Below, in pieces: positions 53,743 through 63,232 of a stretch of 64,000 nt of DNA (the stretch's first letter is position 1; each line of letters begins with the position of its first letter). The translations under genes and the position numbers were made by a program. The stretch lies in contig CACHML010000003.1 of the NCBI GenBank assembly GCA_902580945.1, positions 1-64,000 on the forward strand. The letters are read 5' to 3'. The notes beneath the pieces are model-generated. The model was not told the DNA's origin, did not search any database, and saw only the letters and a list, made by a program, of their open reading frames with translations. This DNA comes from an uncultured Pelagibacteraceae bacterium. Its GTDB lineage: Bacteria; Pseudomonadota; Alphaproteobacteria; Pelagibacterales; Pelagibacteraceae.

Positions 53743-55015
53743 TTATACTGGTTTATTCATTGAATTGAAGAATTCGGCATTATTTTTTGTTGTCTTTAAT
53801 TTAGAATTAATAAAGTCGATGGCATCCATTGAACCCATTGGTGCAATAATTCTTCTTAATACATTCATTTTTTGAAGGTCATTTTTATCAAAAATAAGTT
53901 CCTCTCTTCTAGTTCCTGACTTTGTAATATCTATTGCAGGGAAAATTCTCTTTTCTGATATTTTTCTATCTAAAATTGTTTCACTATTTCCAGTTCCTTT
54001 AAATTCTTCAAAAATTACTTCATCCATTCGACTACCTGTATCTATAAGAGCAGTTGCTATAATTGTTAGAGATCCTCCTTCTTCAATATTTCTAGCTGCA
54101 CCAAAAAATCTTTTTGGTCTCTGCAGAGCATTTGCATCGACACCACCTGTTAAAACTTTTCCAGAGCTTGGAACTACAGCATTATATGCTCTTCCTAACC
54201 TTGTTATAGAATCTAAAAGTATCACAACATCTTTTTTATGCTCAGTAAGTCTTTTAGCCTTTTCAATAACCATCTCGGCTACAGCAACATGACGTTGTGC
54301 TGGTTCATCAAACGTTGAGCTTATAACTTCTCCCTTTACAGTTCTTTGCATATCTGTGACTTCCTCTGGCCTTTCATCAATCAACAAAACCATAAGATAA
54401 CATTCTGGATGATTGGCTGTTATTGAATTTGCAATACTTTGTAAGATCATAGTTTTACCTGCTTTAGGAGGTGAAATAATTAATGATCTTTGACCTTTTC
54501 CTATAGGACTTACCAAATCAATTAGCCTTGGAGTTAAGTCAGGTTTTTTTTTCCACTTTATTTGATTCAACTTCCATACCTAATTGTTTATTTGGATACA
54601 AAGGAGTTAAGTTATCGAAGGCTATTTTATGTTTAAATTTATCTGGTTCTTCAAAATTTATTTTACTAACTTGAAGAAGTGCAAAATATCTTTCTCCATC
54701 CTTAGGTGATCTTATAGGTCCTTCAACAGTATCTCCTGTTCTTAAACCAAATCTTCTAATTTGGCTTGGGCTTACATATATGTCATCTGCTCCAGGCAAA
54801 TAATTTGACTCCATAGCTCTTAAGAATCCAAAACCATCTTGGAGTAATTGTAAAACTCCTCCTCCAGTTATTTCTTCACCCTTCTCTGCTAGCTTTTTTA
54901 AAATTGCAAAATAGATTTCTTGCCTACGTAATGTACTTGCGTTTTCAATACCAAGTTTTTCAGCCTCAGTAATTAATTTCTCGGAGCTTTTTTCTTTTAA
55001 TTCTTGAATATTCAT
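53743..55015 (-). CDS. rho: Transcription termination factor Rho, apparent +1 A frameshift at T9 (54544-54552)
   Basis: N-part [49 protein letters not shown] and C-part [30 protein letters not shown]; one fewer A joins [19 protein letters not shown]. Confidence 0.93.
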
Positions 55016-55073
55016 GTGTGGAAGTTTTGTTTAAGATAAAGTAAATATATATACTGAATTAAAAATTTCAACC

Positions 55074-55508
55074 CTAGATAGGTTTAAAAACTACAATTAA
55101 AACAATGAAAATAAGCAATACTGTTGGTATTTCATTGATAATTCTGTAAAATTTTGATGATTTTTTGTTTTCTTTCAATTTTAGCAAACGCATGCATTTG
55201 CCAAGATATTCATGATAGATACTCAATATTACAACTAATATGATTTTAAGTTGAACCCATAAATATGCAAAGCTTTCGATACCATTAATCCAAATTAAAA
55301 TTATTCCAAAAAGCCATGATAAAATCATGGCTGGTCTCATTATGTAATTGTAAAGCTTTCTTTCCATTGTCTCAAAGATTTCTGTAGCCTGTTCTTTTTC
55401 AAAATTTTCTACATGATAAACAAATATTCTTGGTAAATATAGTAGACCAGCCATCCAAGAAATAACCGCGATTAAGTGAAGAGATTTAAATAATAGATAT
55501 CCACTCAT
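55074..55508 (-). CDS. hemJ: HemJ/CopD-type protoporphyrinogen oxidase
   Basis: KSLHLIAVISWMAGLLYLPRIFVYH; beside hemH/hemE. Confidence 0.9.
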   Translation of the reverse strand: MSGYLLFKSLHLIAVISWMAGLLYLPRIFVYHVENFEKEQATEIFETMERKLYNYIMRPAMILSWLFGIILIWINGIESFAYLWVQLKIILVVILSIYHEYLGKCMRLLKLKENKKSSKFYRIINEIPTVLLIFIVLIVVFKPI

Positions 55509-55511
55509 AAG

Positions 55512-56504
55512 TTATAAGTTTTTTGTAACTAGATGTTTTAACAATGAAATGTGATCTTCATTATCATTCAAACATGGTACCATTTCAAAATTTTGACCCC
55601 CTGATTTGATAAAACTTTCTTTTCCTTGGATCGATATTTCTTCTAAGGTTTCTACACAATCAGATGAAAATCCAGGGCATATAACCAAAATATTTTTTTT
55701 ACCTTCTTTAGGTAGAATCTCAAAAGTTTTATCTGTGTAAGGTTGCAACCACTCTTGTGGACCAAATCTAGATTGAAAGGTAGTCTTGATTTCAATATCT
55801 GAATATTTTTCTGAAATTAATCTGGTAGTTTTATGACAATAACAATGATAAGGGTCACCTTTATCAAAATATTTTTTTGGAATTCCATGATAAGATGCAA
55901 TTATTAAGTCGGGCTTCCAATTAATTTCACTTATCTTTTTTAAAATACTATTTTTAATCGCCTCAATGTATAATGGTTCAGACTCATAATGAGGTATTAT
56001 TTTAAGATTTGGTTGCCATCTCATTTTCATTAAAGTTCTGTATACTTCATCACAAACTGTTGCTGTTGTTGCAGCAGCATACTGAGGATAAAGTGGGAGT
56101 ATAACTAAATTTTCACAACCTTTTTTTTGAAGATCATGAATTTTACCTTTAATACTAGGATTTCCATACCTCATGGCGAAATCAACGATTAAATCTTCCT
56201 TGCCAATTTGATTAGATAGTTTCTCTGCTTGCCTTTCTGTAAAATATCTTAAAGGAGACATATTTTTATCTTCCATCCATATTTCTTTATAAGCTTTAGC
56301 TGTTTTAGAGGGTCTAAAGGTAAGTATAAATAAGTTAAGTATTACCTGCCAAATTAAAGGATTAACTTCAATTACTCGTCTGTCTGACAAGAATTCTTTT
56401 AAATATTTCCTGATATCTAACCAGCTCGTTGAGTCAGGTGTACCAAGATTAACAACTAATATTCCTGTTTTGCCAAATTTAATTTTTGGATGTTCTGGTG
56501 TCAT
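55512..56504 (-). CDS. hemH: Ferrochelatase
   Basis: GILVVNLGTPDS, LIASYHGIPKKYFDKGDPYHCYC, CPGFSSDCVETLEEI. Confidence 0.97.
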   Translation of the reverse strand: MTPEHPKIKFGKTGILVVNLGTPDSTSWLDIRKYLKEFLSDRRVIEVNPLIWQVILNLFILTFRPSKTAKAYKEIWMEDKNMSPLRYFTERQAEKLSNQIGKEDLIVDFAMRYGNPSIKGKIHDLQKKGCENLVILPLYPQYAAATTATVCDEVYRTLMKMRWQPNLKIIPHYESEPLYIEAIKNSILKKISEINWKPDLIIASYHGIPKKYFDKGDPYHCYCHKTTRLISEKYSDIEIKTTFQSRFGPQEWLQPYTDKTFEILPKEGKKNILVICPGFSSDCVETLEEISIQGKESFIKSGGQNFEMVPCLNDNEDHISLLKHLVTKNL

Positions 56505-57502
56505 TTGAAATTTCTTACAATCTTGATTAGTTCCTCAACCATTTCAATTTTAGTCTCAGGAAGTATTCCGTGACCTAAATTAAAAATGTATGGGTGATCT
56601 TTAAAAATACCAAGATATTTTTCAACTTCTATTTTAAGGGTTTTTTGATCAGTTAATAATATTTTTGGGTCAAGACCACCTTGTATTGGTATTTTGATTT
56701 CATTGAGTATTTTCTTTGGATCAACATCGTAATCAATATTAACAGCGTCAGGTTTAACAATTTCGCAAAAGTTTTTATAATCTTTTATACCCCTTGGAAA
56801 ACAAATAACAGGGACTCCTAGTTTTTTTACATACTCTACAACATTTAAAGTAGGTATATAAATATATTCGGGGATTTTATCTTCTAATAATCCAGCCCAA
56901 CTATCAAAAATTTGAATAACTTGGGCTCCGGCGTCAATTTGATTTTTTATATGAAGTTTTAAAAATTTCTCTATTATTCCTAGTAATCTATTAATTAAAA
57001 AATCGTCTTTAAAAAATTCATCTGATAAACCTTTTTTGGGAGAAGATTTATTAATCATGTAAACTAGTATTGTCCAAGGAGCTCCAACAAATCCAATCAT
57101 ATCCCTATTGCTCATTAAAGAGTCTTTGGACGTCTTTTTGATTGCTTTATAAACTTTATAAACTTTTTCTGTAAAACTTATTTCATCGACATTTTTTATT
57201 ATTTCTAAATCTATATCTCCTAATTTTGGTCCAAAATTTTTTTCAAATTCTACTTTTTGACCAAGGCCATAAGGTAACATTAAAATATCTGAAAATATTA
57301 CAGCTCCATCAAATCCAAACCTTCTTATAGGTTGTAGAGTAATTTCGGACGCCAAATCACTATTCAAGCAAAGCTTTATAAAATCTTGGTTCTCTTTCCT
57401 AATTTCTCTAAACTCTGGAAGATATCTTCCTGCTTGTCTCATTAACCATATAGGATTAGATGAGGTATCTTTATTTTTAATACAGTTAGTTATGAGCCCC
57501 AT
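56501..57502 (-). CDS. hemE: Uroporphyrinogen decarboxylase
   Basis: PIWLMRQAGRYLPEFREIR, FNLGHGILPET. Confidence 0.98.
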   Translation of the reverse strand: MGLITNCIKNKDTSSNPIWLMRQAGRYLPEFREIRKENQDFIKLCLNSDLASEITLQPIRRFGFDGAVIFSDILMLPYGLGQKVEFEKNFGPKLGDIDLEIIKNVDEISFTEKVYKVYKAIKKTSKDSLMSNRDMIGFVGAPWTILVYMINKSSPKKGLSDEFFKDDFLINRLLGIIEKFLKLHIKNQIDAGAQVIQIFDSWAGLLEDKIPEYIYIPTLNVVEYVKKLGVPVICFPRGIKDYKNFCEIVKPDAVNIDYDVDPKKILNEIKIPIQGGLDPKILLTDQKTLKIEVEKYLGIFKDHPYIFNLGHGILPETKIEMVEELIKIVRNFK

Positions 57503-57786
57503 ATAAATAGATATATATTATTTACTTTATTAGTATTATGTATTGTGAATAACGTAAATTAGTCAATTTCCACATTTAATTAACTTTTTATTATCAATTT
57601 TGATATGAAATTAATAAGGTTTTTAAGGAATAAATTAGAGTTTCCAACATTTTTATGTATTTTGTATAACTATAATCACATTTTATAATTCAGTTAATTT
57701 TATTATAAAAAAAACAAACTTCTATGCCCTTAAAGGATAAATCTGCATTTTTCTTATTTTACTTATAGTTTATAAACATTTTATAC
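57503..57786. promoter_or_regulatory. oriC: Candidate chromosomal replication origin (oriC)
   Basis: 284-bp AT-rich divergent gap between hemE(-) and ppsR(+); perfect DnaA-box match TTATTCACA on minus strand at 57544-57552; degenerate boxes at 57566-57574 and 57672-57680; parABS about 8 kb away. Confidence 0.7.
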
Positions 57787-58614
57787 ATGAGAAACTTATA
57801 CCAAATTTATTTAATATCGGATTCTACTGGTGAGACACTAGATAGGATTTTTTTGGCTTTAAAAGCTCAATTTCCTAATTTTGAGTATGAGACTAACCAT
57901 TTTTCCTTCACCCGCACTGAAAACCAAACTTTAAGCATTTTAAAACAAGCTAAGAAAGATCAAAATTCTATTATTTTATATACAATAGTAAATAGTAAAC
58001 TTGCAAAGTATCTTACAGAAAAAGCCTATGAAAGAGAAATACCATGTTTTGGTGTTCTTGGTGACTTAATATTAAATTTCTCAAAAGTGCTTAATCAAAA
58101 AGCCTCTCATCAGCCAAGCGGCCAACACGTTCTTAATGAAGAATATTACGATAGAATTGAAGCTATTCAGTTTACTATGAATCATGATGATGGTAATCAA
58201 ACTGATGATATAGAGAAATCCGATATCATTCTTCTAGGGGTGAGCAGAACAAGCAAAACCCCAACAGCAATTTATCTAGCTAATAGAGGTTTTAAAACTT
58301 CAAATATCCCACTAGTAAATAAAAATTCAATTCCATCAAAGATTAAAGAAAAAAATTTTTCTCCCTGTGTTGTCGGTTTAGTAACCGAAGCTGAGAGACT
58401 ATATGATTTAAGAAAAAATAGATTAAACTCTCTTAAAGAAGATCAGAATAGTGAGTACGTAAATATAGATAAAATTAGGGATGAATTAAATAGCTCTAAA
58501 AAAATATTTAAAGAAAATAATTGGCCCACAATAGATGTAACTAGAAAATCAGTTGAAGAAACAGCAGCATCTGTAATTAAAATTTATGAAATAAAAAATA
58601 AAAAAAATGGCTGA
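57787..58614 (+). CDS. ppsR: PEP synthetase / PPDK regulatory protein (DUF299)
   Basis: YLISDSTGETLDRI, LLGVSRTSKTPTAIYLANRGFKTSNIPLV. Confidence 0.95.
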   Translation: MRNLYQIYLISDSTGETLDRIFLALKAQFPNFEYETNHFSFTRTENQTLSILKQAKKDQNSIILYTIVNSKLAKYLTEKAYEREIPCFGVLGDLILNFSKVLNQKASHQPSGQHVLNEEYYDRIEAIQFTMNHDDGNQTDDIEKSDIILLGVSRTSKTPTAIYLANRGFKTSNIPLVNKNSIPSKIKEKNFSPCVVGLVTEAERLYDLRKNRLNSLKEDQNSEYVNIDKIRDELNSSKKIFKENNWPTIDVTRKSVEETAASVIKIYEIKNKKNG

Positions 58615-59191
58615 CATTATTTTAGCTTCAAAGAGTAAAGTTAGAAAAGAAATATTAGATAATCACAACATTAATTGTAATGTTGAAGCTTCTAATGTTG
58701 ATGAGGATCCAATAAAAGAGAGTCTATTAAAAGAGGGAGCTTCACCTGAAATTATTTCCAAAAATCTTGCAGAACTGAAAGCAAATAAAGTGAGTCAAAA
58801 AATGAATAATACTTTGGTTTTGGGTGCTGATAGTGTGATCGATTTAACTGGGGAACTAATATCTAAACCAGAAAGTAGGGAAGAGGCTTTAAATATTTTA
58901 AAGAAATTAAATGGAAAAAAACATTCTTTGATCAGTTCGGTTTGTATATCTAAAAATGGATCCATGATTTGGAACTATACTGACAAAGCTTATTTGACCA
59001 TGAAGGATTTTTCTGAAAATGAATTAATCACTTATCTAAATAAAATAAGTGATGAAGCTTTGTATGCTTATAATGTCTATCAAATTGAAGGCGAAGGAAG
59101 AGCTTTATTTTCTAAAATTGATGGCGATGAAGACACGATAATGGGCTTACCTATTAAAAAAATTAAGGAATATTTGGAACTACAAAAATGA
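58607..59191 (+). CDS. maf: Maf-like nucleotide pyrophosphatase
   Basis: IILASKSKVRKEIL, VLGADSVIDLTGELISKP, MGLPI. Confidence 0.93.
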   Translation: MADIILASKSKVRKEILDNHNINCNVEASNVDEDPIKESLLKEGASPEIISKNLAELKANKVSQKMNNTLVLGADSVIDLTGELISKPESREEALNILKKLNGKKHSLISSVCISKNGSMIWNYTDKAYLTMKDFSENELITYLNKISDEALYAYNVYQIEGEGRALFSKIDGDEDTIMGLPIKKIKEYLELQK

Positions 59192-59724
59192 GAAAATTTT
59201 TGTCTTTGTATATATTAACTTATTTTTTTTTAACATCTATTTCATATAGCAATAATCATGATTTATATGACAATTTTAAAAAAGCAATAGTTGATGAGTT
59301 TTTAAAAATGAAAATCATTAATATCATAGAAGCAAATTTAATTTTGAATTACAAAAGAAAGAAAAAAGATAATATTGTTGATGTAAAGTTATTATGTGCA
59401 GAAAGTAATTTGCCACAAATAGAAACTGATGAAATTATAGGTCTAGAATTTGAAAATAATGAAAAAGTTAAAATGTATGGTTTTGGTAATGATAAATGGC
59501 TCGATGATACAAAATTTAATTATACGCTTGAATCAGAATATATTAATATGTCTCGTAATTATGAAGGAAAACAATATACAGAAAAAATTAACAGAAGAAC
59601 ATTAAAAATAGATGATTTTGATTTATACTGCTTGATTTTTAATCATAATTTAGATTTAAAAAAAATTATAAAAGATCTATATCGTATTCATAATGGAAAA
59701 TATCCTATCGAATTAAAACTTTAA
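59188..59724 (+). CDS. Secreted protein of unknown function between maf and aroE
   Basis: Signal-peptide-like MRKFLSLYILTYFFLTSISYSN; intact 178-aa ORF with 4-nt overlap to maf. Confidence 0.6.
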   Translation: MRKFLSLYILTYFFLTSISYSNNHDLYDNFKKAIVDEFLKMKIINIIEANLILNYKRKKKDNIVDVKLLCAESNLPQIETDEIIGLEFENNEKVKMYGFGNDKWLDDTKFNYTLESEYINMSRNYEGKQYTEKINRRTLKIDDFDLYCLIFNHNLDLKKIIKDLYRIHNGKYPIELKL

Positions 59725-59727
59725 CTA

Positions 59728-60519
59728 ATGAAAAAATTTCTTGTTATAGGAAACCCAATTGAACATTCTTTATCTCCAAAGTTGCATAATTACTGGATAA
59801 AATCCAATAATTTAAAAGCTGTTTACGATAAAAAAAAATTAGATATCTCAGAATTAGATAATTTAATTAAAGAAGTAAGAGAAAAAAAAATTGATGGAAT
59901 AAATGTTACTGTTCCTTTTAAAAATTCTGTAATTCCTTTTTTAGATAAATTATCCAACGAGGCTCAAAAAACACAATCAGTAAATACGATATATTTGAAA
60001 GATGGAATGGTAATAGGTCATAATACAGACATAGAAGGATTTGAGTTGGCCATTAAACACTCAAATTATGATATTGTTGGAAAAAATATACTAATATTGG
60101 GCGCGGGAGGAGTTTCTCCATCAATAATTTTGGCTTTAAACAATATGAGTGTAAAAAAAATATTTATAAGCAATAGAACACAAAGCAAAGCTGAAAATTT
60201 AAAAAAAAACTTTAATGAAATTGAAATTATTAGATGGGGTACAATACCAGATTTTGACATGATTATTAATGCAACTAGTTTAGGTTTGAAAAATGATGAA
60301 AATATTATTTTGGATTATTCAAAAATTAGTCCAGAAAAGTTTTTTTATGATGTCATATATAATCCTGCTGAAACTAATTTTTTAAAATCAGCAAAAAAAA
60401 ATGGAAATAAAATAGAAAATGGAAAAAAAATGTTTATTTTCCAGGCTCAAGCCTCATTTAAAATATGGAATAACCTCGAGCCCAAAGTGGATGATAAAGT
60501 AATGGAGCTTTTAAATTGA
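59728..60519 (+). CDS. aroE: Shikimate dehydrogenase
   Basis: VIGNPIEHSLSPKLHNYW, GINVTVPFKNSVIPF, ILGAGGVSPSII. Confidence 0.96.
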   Translation: MKKFLVIGNPIEHSLSPKLHNYWIKSNNLKAVYDKKKLDISELDNLIKEVREKKIDGINVTVPFKNSVIPFLDKLSNEAQKTQSVNTIYLKDGMVIGHNTDIEGFELAIKHSNYDIVGKNILILGAGGVSPSIILALNNMSVKKIFISNRTQSKAENLKKNFNEIEIIRWGTIPDFDMIINATSLGLKNDENIILDYSKISPEKFFYDVIYNPAETNFLKSAKKNGNKIENGKKMFIFQAQASFKIWNNLEPKVDDKVMELLN

Positions 60520-61103
60520 TTAAAATTGGTATTTTAGGTGATATAGGTTCAGGAAAAAGCTTTGTTGCAAAACAATTTGGTTACCCAATCTTTAATGCTG
60601 ATAAAGAAGTTAGTGATATCTACAGAAATGATAAATCTTGTTATAAAAAAATAAAAAAGAAATTTCCGAAATTTATTAAGTCAAAATCTTTAAAAAAAGA
60701 TGAGCTTGGAAGTCTTATTAAAGCAAACAAAAAAAATCTGAAAAAAATATCTAATATTGTACATCCCATCGTCAGGAAGAGAATGGTCATTTTTTTTAAA
60801 AAAAATAAAAGAAAAAGGATGGTTGTACTAGACATACCCTTATTAGTTGAAAACAATCTGTATGATAAAAATTTTTATTTAATATTTGTTCATTCAAACA
60901 AAAATGAGATAAATAAAAGACTTAAAAAAAGACCTTTTTACAATAAAAAAATAATTGATAGCCTTAGAAAATCACAAAGATCTCTTGCTTATAAAAAGAA
61001 AATATCTGATTTTGTTATTAAGAACAATTTTAAACTTCAAAGCTTAAAAAAAAATATTAAAATAATAAAAAGAAAAATTTTTAATGAAAGAATTAGTTCT
61101 TGA
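60516..61103 (+). CDS. coaE: Dephospho-CoA kinase
   Basis: IGILGDIGSGKSFVAKQFG, DIPLLVENNLY; TTG start. Confidence 0.92.
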   Translation: MIKIGILGDIGSGKSFVAKQFGYPIFNADKEVSDIYRNDKSCYKKIKKKFPKFIKSKSLKKDELGSLIKANKKNLKKISNIVHPIVRKRMVIFFKKNKRKRMVVLDIPLLVENNLYDKNFYLIFVHSNKNEINKRLKKRPFYNKKIIDSLRKSQRSLAYKKKISDFVIKNNFKLQSLKKNIKIIKRKIFNERISS

Positions 61104-61746
61104 TACAGAAACTACAGGTTTGTCGGTAAGAGATGGGCATCGAATCGTAGAAATTGGCTGCATAGAGTTAGATAATCTAGTCCCAACCGAAAATGTATTT
61201 CATGTTTATTTAAATCCAGAAAGAAAGGTCTCTGAGAAAGCTTTTGAGGTTCACGGTTATACTGATGAATTTTTGTCTAATAAACAAAAATTTTCAGAAG
61301 TTGCTGAAGATTTTTTATCATTTATTCAGGATAAAAAAATTATAATTCACAACGCTGAGTTTGATATTGGGCATTTAAATAACGAATTATCCTTAATCGG
61401 AAAGCCCAAAATAAGTAATTCAAATGTAATTGATACTTTAGAACTTGCTAGAAATAAATTTCCAGGCTCCGGGATAAGCCTAGATGCATTGTGTAAAAGA
61501 TTTAGAATTGATAATTCAAAAAGAGAGAAGCATACTGCATTGATCGACTGTGAGTTACTTGCAAAAGTTTATATTAATCTTATTGATCAAAAAGAACCTA
61601 CCTTTGATTTAGATGAAAAAAATGTATCCAAATTTACATTGAATGAAAAACTGGATTACTTCAAAAAAATTATTTTACCTACCGAAAAGGAATTATCAGA
61701 TCACACTGAATTTTTAAAAAAAAATTTAAAAAAAAATTATTTTTAA
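61084..61746 (+). CDS. dnaQ: DNA polymerase III subunit epsilon
   Basis: LVLDTETTGLSVRDGHRIVEIGCIEL, HNAEFDIGHLN, HTALIDCELLAKVY. Confidence 0.97.
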   Translation: MKELVLDTETTGLSVRDGHRIVEIGCIELDNLVPTENVFHVYLNPERKVSEKAFEVHGYTDEFLSNKQKFSEVAEDFLSFIQDKKIIIHNAEFDIGHLNNELSLIGKPKISNSNVIDTLELARNKFPGSGISLDALCKRFRIDNSKREKHTALIDCELLAKVYINLIDQKEPTFDLDEKNVSKFTLNEKLDYFKKIILPTEKELSDHTEFLKKNLKKNYF

Positions 61747-62165
61747 TTTAATCTTGCCTTGTATAATTCTTCAAAATCTATTTTTTTACCAAATTTAAGG
61801 TCTGGTAAGCCTGAATTTCTTAAAATTGTTAAAAATTTTTGCTCTAATTCTGGGTAAATTTCAACTTGAAGATCACATAAAATTATCTTCTCTAATTCTT
61901 TTTTTTCAATTTTTAAATCTAAAATATCAATTACCGTTGCATATTTAATTTGAAAGTAACCTGTTTTCTTTTTTTTGTTTGGATTTGTGTAGCTAAGTGT
62001 AGTTAAAATTTCTATCAATTTTTTTTTTAAAGGTTTGGAATTAATGTCAACTTTCATTTGAAACTCAGGAATTGTATTTCTAATTGTTATTAAATTTTCA
62101 GGACTAGGTATTTCAATCGATAAATCTTGTATATAACTTAATATAATTTTGTATTTATTTTCCAT
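61743..62165 (-). CDS. secB: Protein-export chaperone SecB
   Basis: YIQDLSIEIPSPENL...CDLQVEIYPELEQKFLTILRNSGLPDLKFGKKIDFEELYKARL. Confidence 0.92.
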   Translation of the reverse strand: MENKYKIILSYIQDLSIEIPSPENLITIRNTIPEFQMKVDINSKPLKKKLIEILTTLSYTNPNKKKKTGYFQIKYATVIDILDLKIEKKELEKIILCDLQVEIYPELEQKFLTILRNSGLPDLKFGKKIDFEELYKARLN

Positions 62166-62583
62166 CTTTATCCTCTATATCCTCATATTCACCCTCTATA
62201 AAACTTTTTTCACTAGATCTGCTTTTATTTTTCTTTGAATATGTTTTTGAATATTTTCTTAAAATTATTTTTCTTGTAACTGGTAAAACTAATAAAATGC
62301 CTATAACATCAGTTGCAAACCCTGGTAGTATTAATAATAAGGCTGCAAATGCAATCGCTGCTCCAGAAACTATCTCATAAAGAGGTAGTTCATTTTTGAT
62401 TAACTGTGACATACCTGATCTTAAAGTGTTAAAACCCTCATATCTTGCATACCAAATACCTAAAATAGCAGTAACAAGTATCAGCAAAATTGTGTTTAAA
62501 GCTCCTATTTGAGTACCAACTTTTATGAATAAGTAAATTTCAATAAGGGGTATTCCTAAAATAAGAATTATTGCTGTGTTCAT
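62155..62583 (-). CDS. fxsA: FxsA family membrane protein
   Basis: GIPLIEIYLFIKVGTQIGALNTILLILVTAILG...LLILPGFATDVIGILLVLP. Confidence 0.9.
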   Translation of the reverse strand: MNTAIILILGIPLIEIYLFIKVGTQIGALNTILLILVTAILGIWYARYEGFNTLRSGMSQLIKNELPLYEIVSGAAIAFAALLLILPGFATDVIGILLVLPVTRKIILRKYSKTYSKKNKSRSSEKSFIEGEYEDIEDKDGK

Positions 62584-62641
62584 TTGTCTATAGTGTAAAT
62601 TGCAGGTTGAAATTAATCAACATAGTAAATATTATCATTAT

Positions 62642-63232
62642 ATGAGTTATAGTTTCGAATACATTGATATTATATTATTAGCAATGATAGCTGGATTTAT
62701 TTTCCTTAGATTAAGGGGTATTTTAGGAAAAAAAACAGGCTTTGAGGAGAATATAAACTCCACATTTCCACACGAGGAGGTTCCAGAAAAGAAGTCTTCT
62801 CCTATTTTAAACGCTGAAACTTTTGATGATGCAGCAAAAAAAGATTTTTTGAATGGTGCAAAGATAGCTTACGAAACTGTAATAACTAGTTTTTCTAAAG
62901 GTGATCTAAAATCTATTAAAAATCTTTTAGATAAAAGCGTTTATGATCAATTTGATGAAGCTATTAAAGATAAAAAAGCTAGAAATGTTACTTCTGAAAC
63001 TACGTTTATTGGTATTAATTCCGCAGAAATAAAAGAGCATTCTCAAAACAAAAATATGCTTGAAGTAAGCGTTGAGTTTGTAAGTGAAATTATTTCATGC
63101 ATTAAAGATAAAGATAATAAAATTGTATCTGGAGACTCACAAAAAGTTAAAAAGGTGCTCGATACATGGAAATTTACTAAAGATGGTACTTCAAAAAATC
63201 CTAATTGGTTAATAGTAGATACACAAGCTTAG
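62642..63232 (+). CDS. Tim44-domain protein
   Basis: MSYSFEYIDIILLAMIAGFIFLRLRGILGKKTG...FLNGAKIAYETVITSFSKGDLKSIKNLLDKSVYDQF; ATG at 62642 preferred over the track start. Confidence 0.88.
   Translation: MSYSFEYIDIILLAMIAGFIFLRLRGILGKKTGFEENINSTFPHEEVPEKKSSPILNAETFDDAAKKDFLNGAKIAYETVITSFSKGDLKSIKNLLDKSVYDQFDEAIKDKKARNVTSETTFIGINSAEIKEHSQNKNMLEVSVEFVSEIISCIKDKDNKIVSGDSQKVKKVLDTWKFTKDGTSKNPNWLIVDTQA

Noticed and set aside
57602-57640. CtrA-like TTAA-N7-TTAA sites in the oriC candidate
   Set aside because: Only imperfect or N8-spaced matches, expected by chance in such AT-rich sequence
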